Virus record (IMG/VR): IMGVR_UViG_3300020578_005955
Span: 1 to 21,475 of that record
From: a virus
Reading direction: 5' to 3' (one strand)
DNA length: 21,475 nucleotides
How positions within the stretch are numbered: the stretch's first letter is position 1; each line of letters starts with the position of its first letter. Positions 21,239 to 21,475 of the stretch are shown one piece after another. A model generated the notes under the pieces. That model made no database searches and was not told the DNA's origin. It saw nothing but the letters and a program-made list of their open reading frames with translations. The position numbers and the translations under genes are program-made.

Positions 21239-21475
21239 ATGGCTGATTTATTAATGAAAATGCCGATACCGTATGAACCGAAACGACAAAACCGATTTAT
21301 TTTGAGGTTTCCTTCTTCTTTAGGTATTAATGAATGGTTTGTTGAGTCAACATCTAGACCATCAATTAAAATTGCATCAAAAGAAATAGAATTCCTAAAC
21401 ACATCTACATACGTTGCGGGAAGATTCAATTGGGATGAAATACAAGTTAAATTCAGAGACCCCATTGGACCATCC
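21239..21475 (+). CDS. Tail tube protein, T4 gp19-like (3' end outside window)
   Basis: The first 79 residues of a tail tube subunit, cut by the window edge; the frame stays open. Seen: PIPYEPKRQNRFILRFPSS (9-27), the N-terminal strand with the RxNRF/RF core; GINEWFVESTSRPSIKI (29-45); EIEFLNTSTYVAGRFNWDEI (51-70); KFRDPIGPS at the edge. The strand order and the (E/S)xxRPxI turn, FLNTSTYV and DPI elements are those of myovirus tube proteins related to gp19 and Hcp. The tube polymerises inside the sheath, and gene order sheath then tube matches T4 apart from the HAD gene in between. The antisense frame over the same bases is a shadow. Confidence 0.85.
   Translation, partial: MADLLMKMPIPYEPKRQNRFILRFPSSLGINEWFVESTSRPSIKIASKEIEFLNTSTYVAGRFNWDEIQVKFRDPIGPS

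Noticed and set aside
21151-21465. Minus-strand 104-residue frame at the right edge
   Set aside because: It is antisense to the clearly recognisable tail tube gene.
1-21475. tRNA genes, insertion sequences, integrase or attachment sites
   Set aside because: None seen by reading; gaps are short and AT-rich with no cloverleaf or terminal inverted repeats of mobile-element type.

Overview
The window is a 21.5-kb piece of an AT-rich tailed-phage genome of the T4-like myovirus kind (contractile tail). Recognisable virion and replication genes are a very large gp18-type tail sheath, the start of a gp19-type tail tube gene, a gp13-like neck protein, a gp15-like tail completion/sheath stabiliser protein and a family B DNA polymerase. 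Gene order and polymerase signatures differ clearly from T4 itself, so this looks like a distant relative. The host is probably a member of the Bacteroidota. Start codons almost never have a Shine-Dalgarno sequence and are preceded by A/T-only leaders, and the first gene carries Cys-bounded, Thr/Pro-linked modules of a kind I associate with that phylum. The host call is an inference.

Layout. (1) 1-1484: the 3' part of a modular surface protein with long Thr-Pro linkers, closed by a strong terminator. (2) 1558-6100: four overlapping glycosyltransferase genes (GT60-like, GT25-like, and two HtrL/YibB-like, the last fused to a second GT-A domain). Together with the mucin-like protein upstream, these may form a phage O-glycosylation system. 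(3) 6117-9324: a small baseplate-type beta protein and the DNA polymerase. (4) 9301-14511, minus strand: SET-domain protein, then SNF2 helicase, then a manganese-type superoxide dismutase fused to a putative PD-(D/E)XK nuclease domain, then the neck protein and a small virion-like protein. (5) 14555-16810, plus strand: an unknown virion-like protein, a peptidoglycan-binding protein with a hydrolase-like half, and the gp15-like protein. (6) 16807-16968, minus strand: a 53-residue ribbon-helix-helix-like protein. (7) 17088 to the end: sheath, terminator, HAD-type phosphatase, and tail tube cut by the window edge.

How the parts may work together. Regions 4, 5 and 7 mix particle genes (neck, tail completion, sheath, tube) with enzymes acting on DNA or chromatin-like targets, oxidative stress and nucleotide or sugar phosphates. 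An 8-base motif, ATATTTAT, sits in sense orientation just upstream of six genes or transcription units (and TTATTTAT before a seventh). It is a candidate for this phage's own late-promoter -10 element, analogous to but different from the T4 TATAAATA. I saw no tRNA genes, insertion sequences or CRISPR arrays. The only gaps near 300 bases prove to contain the small ribbon-helix-helix gene and the sheath leader.
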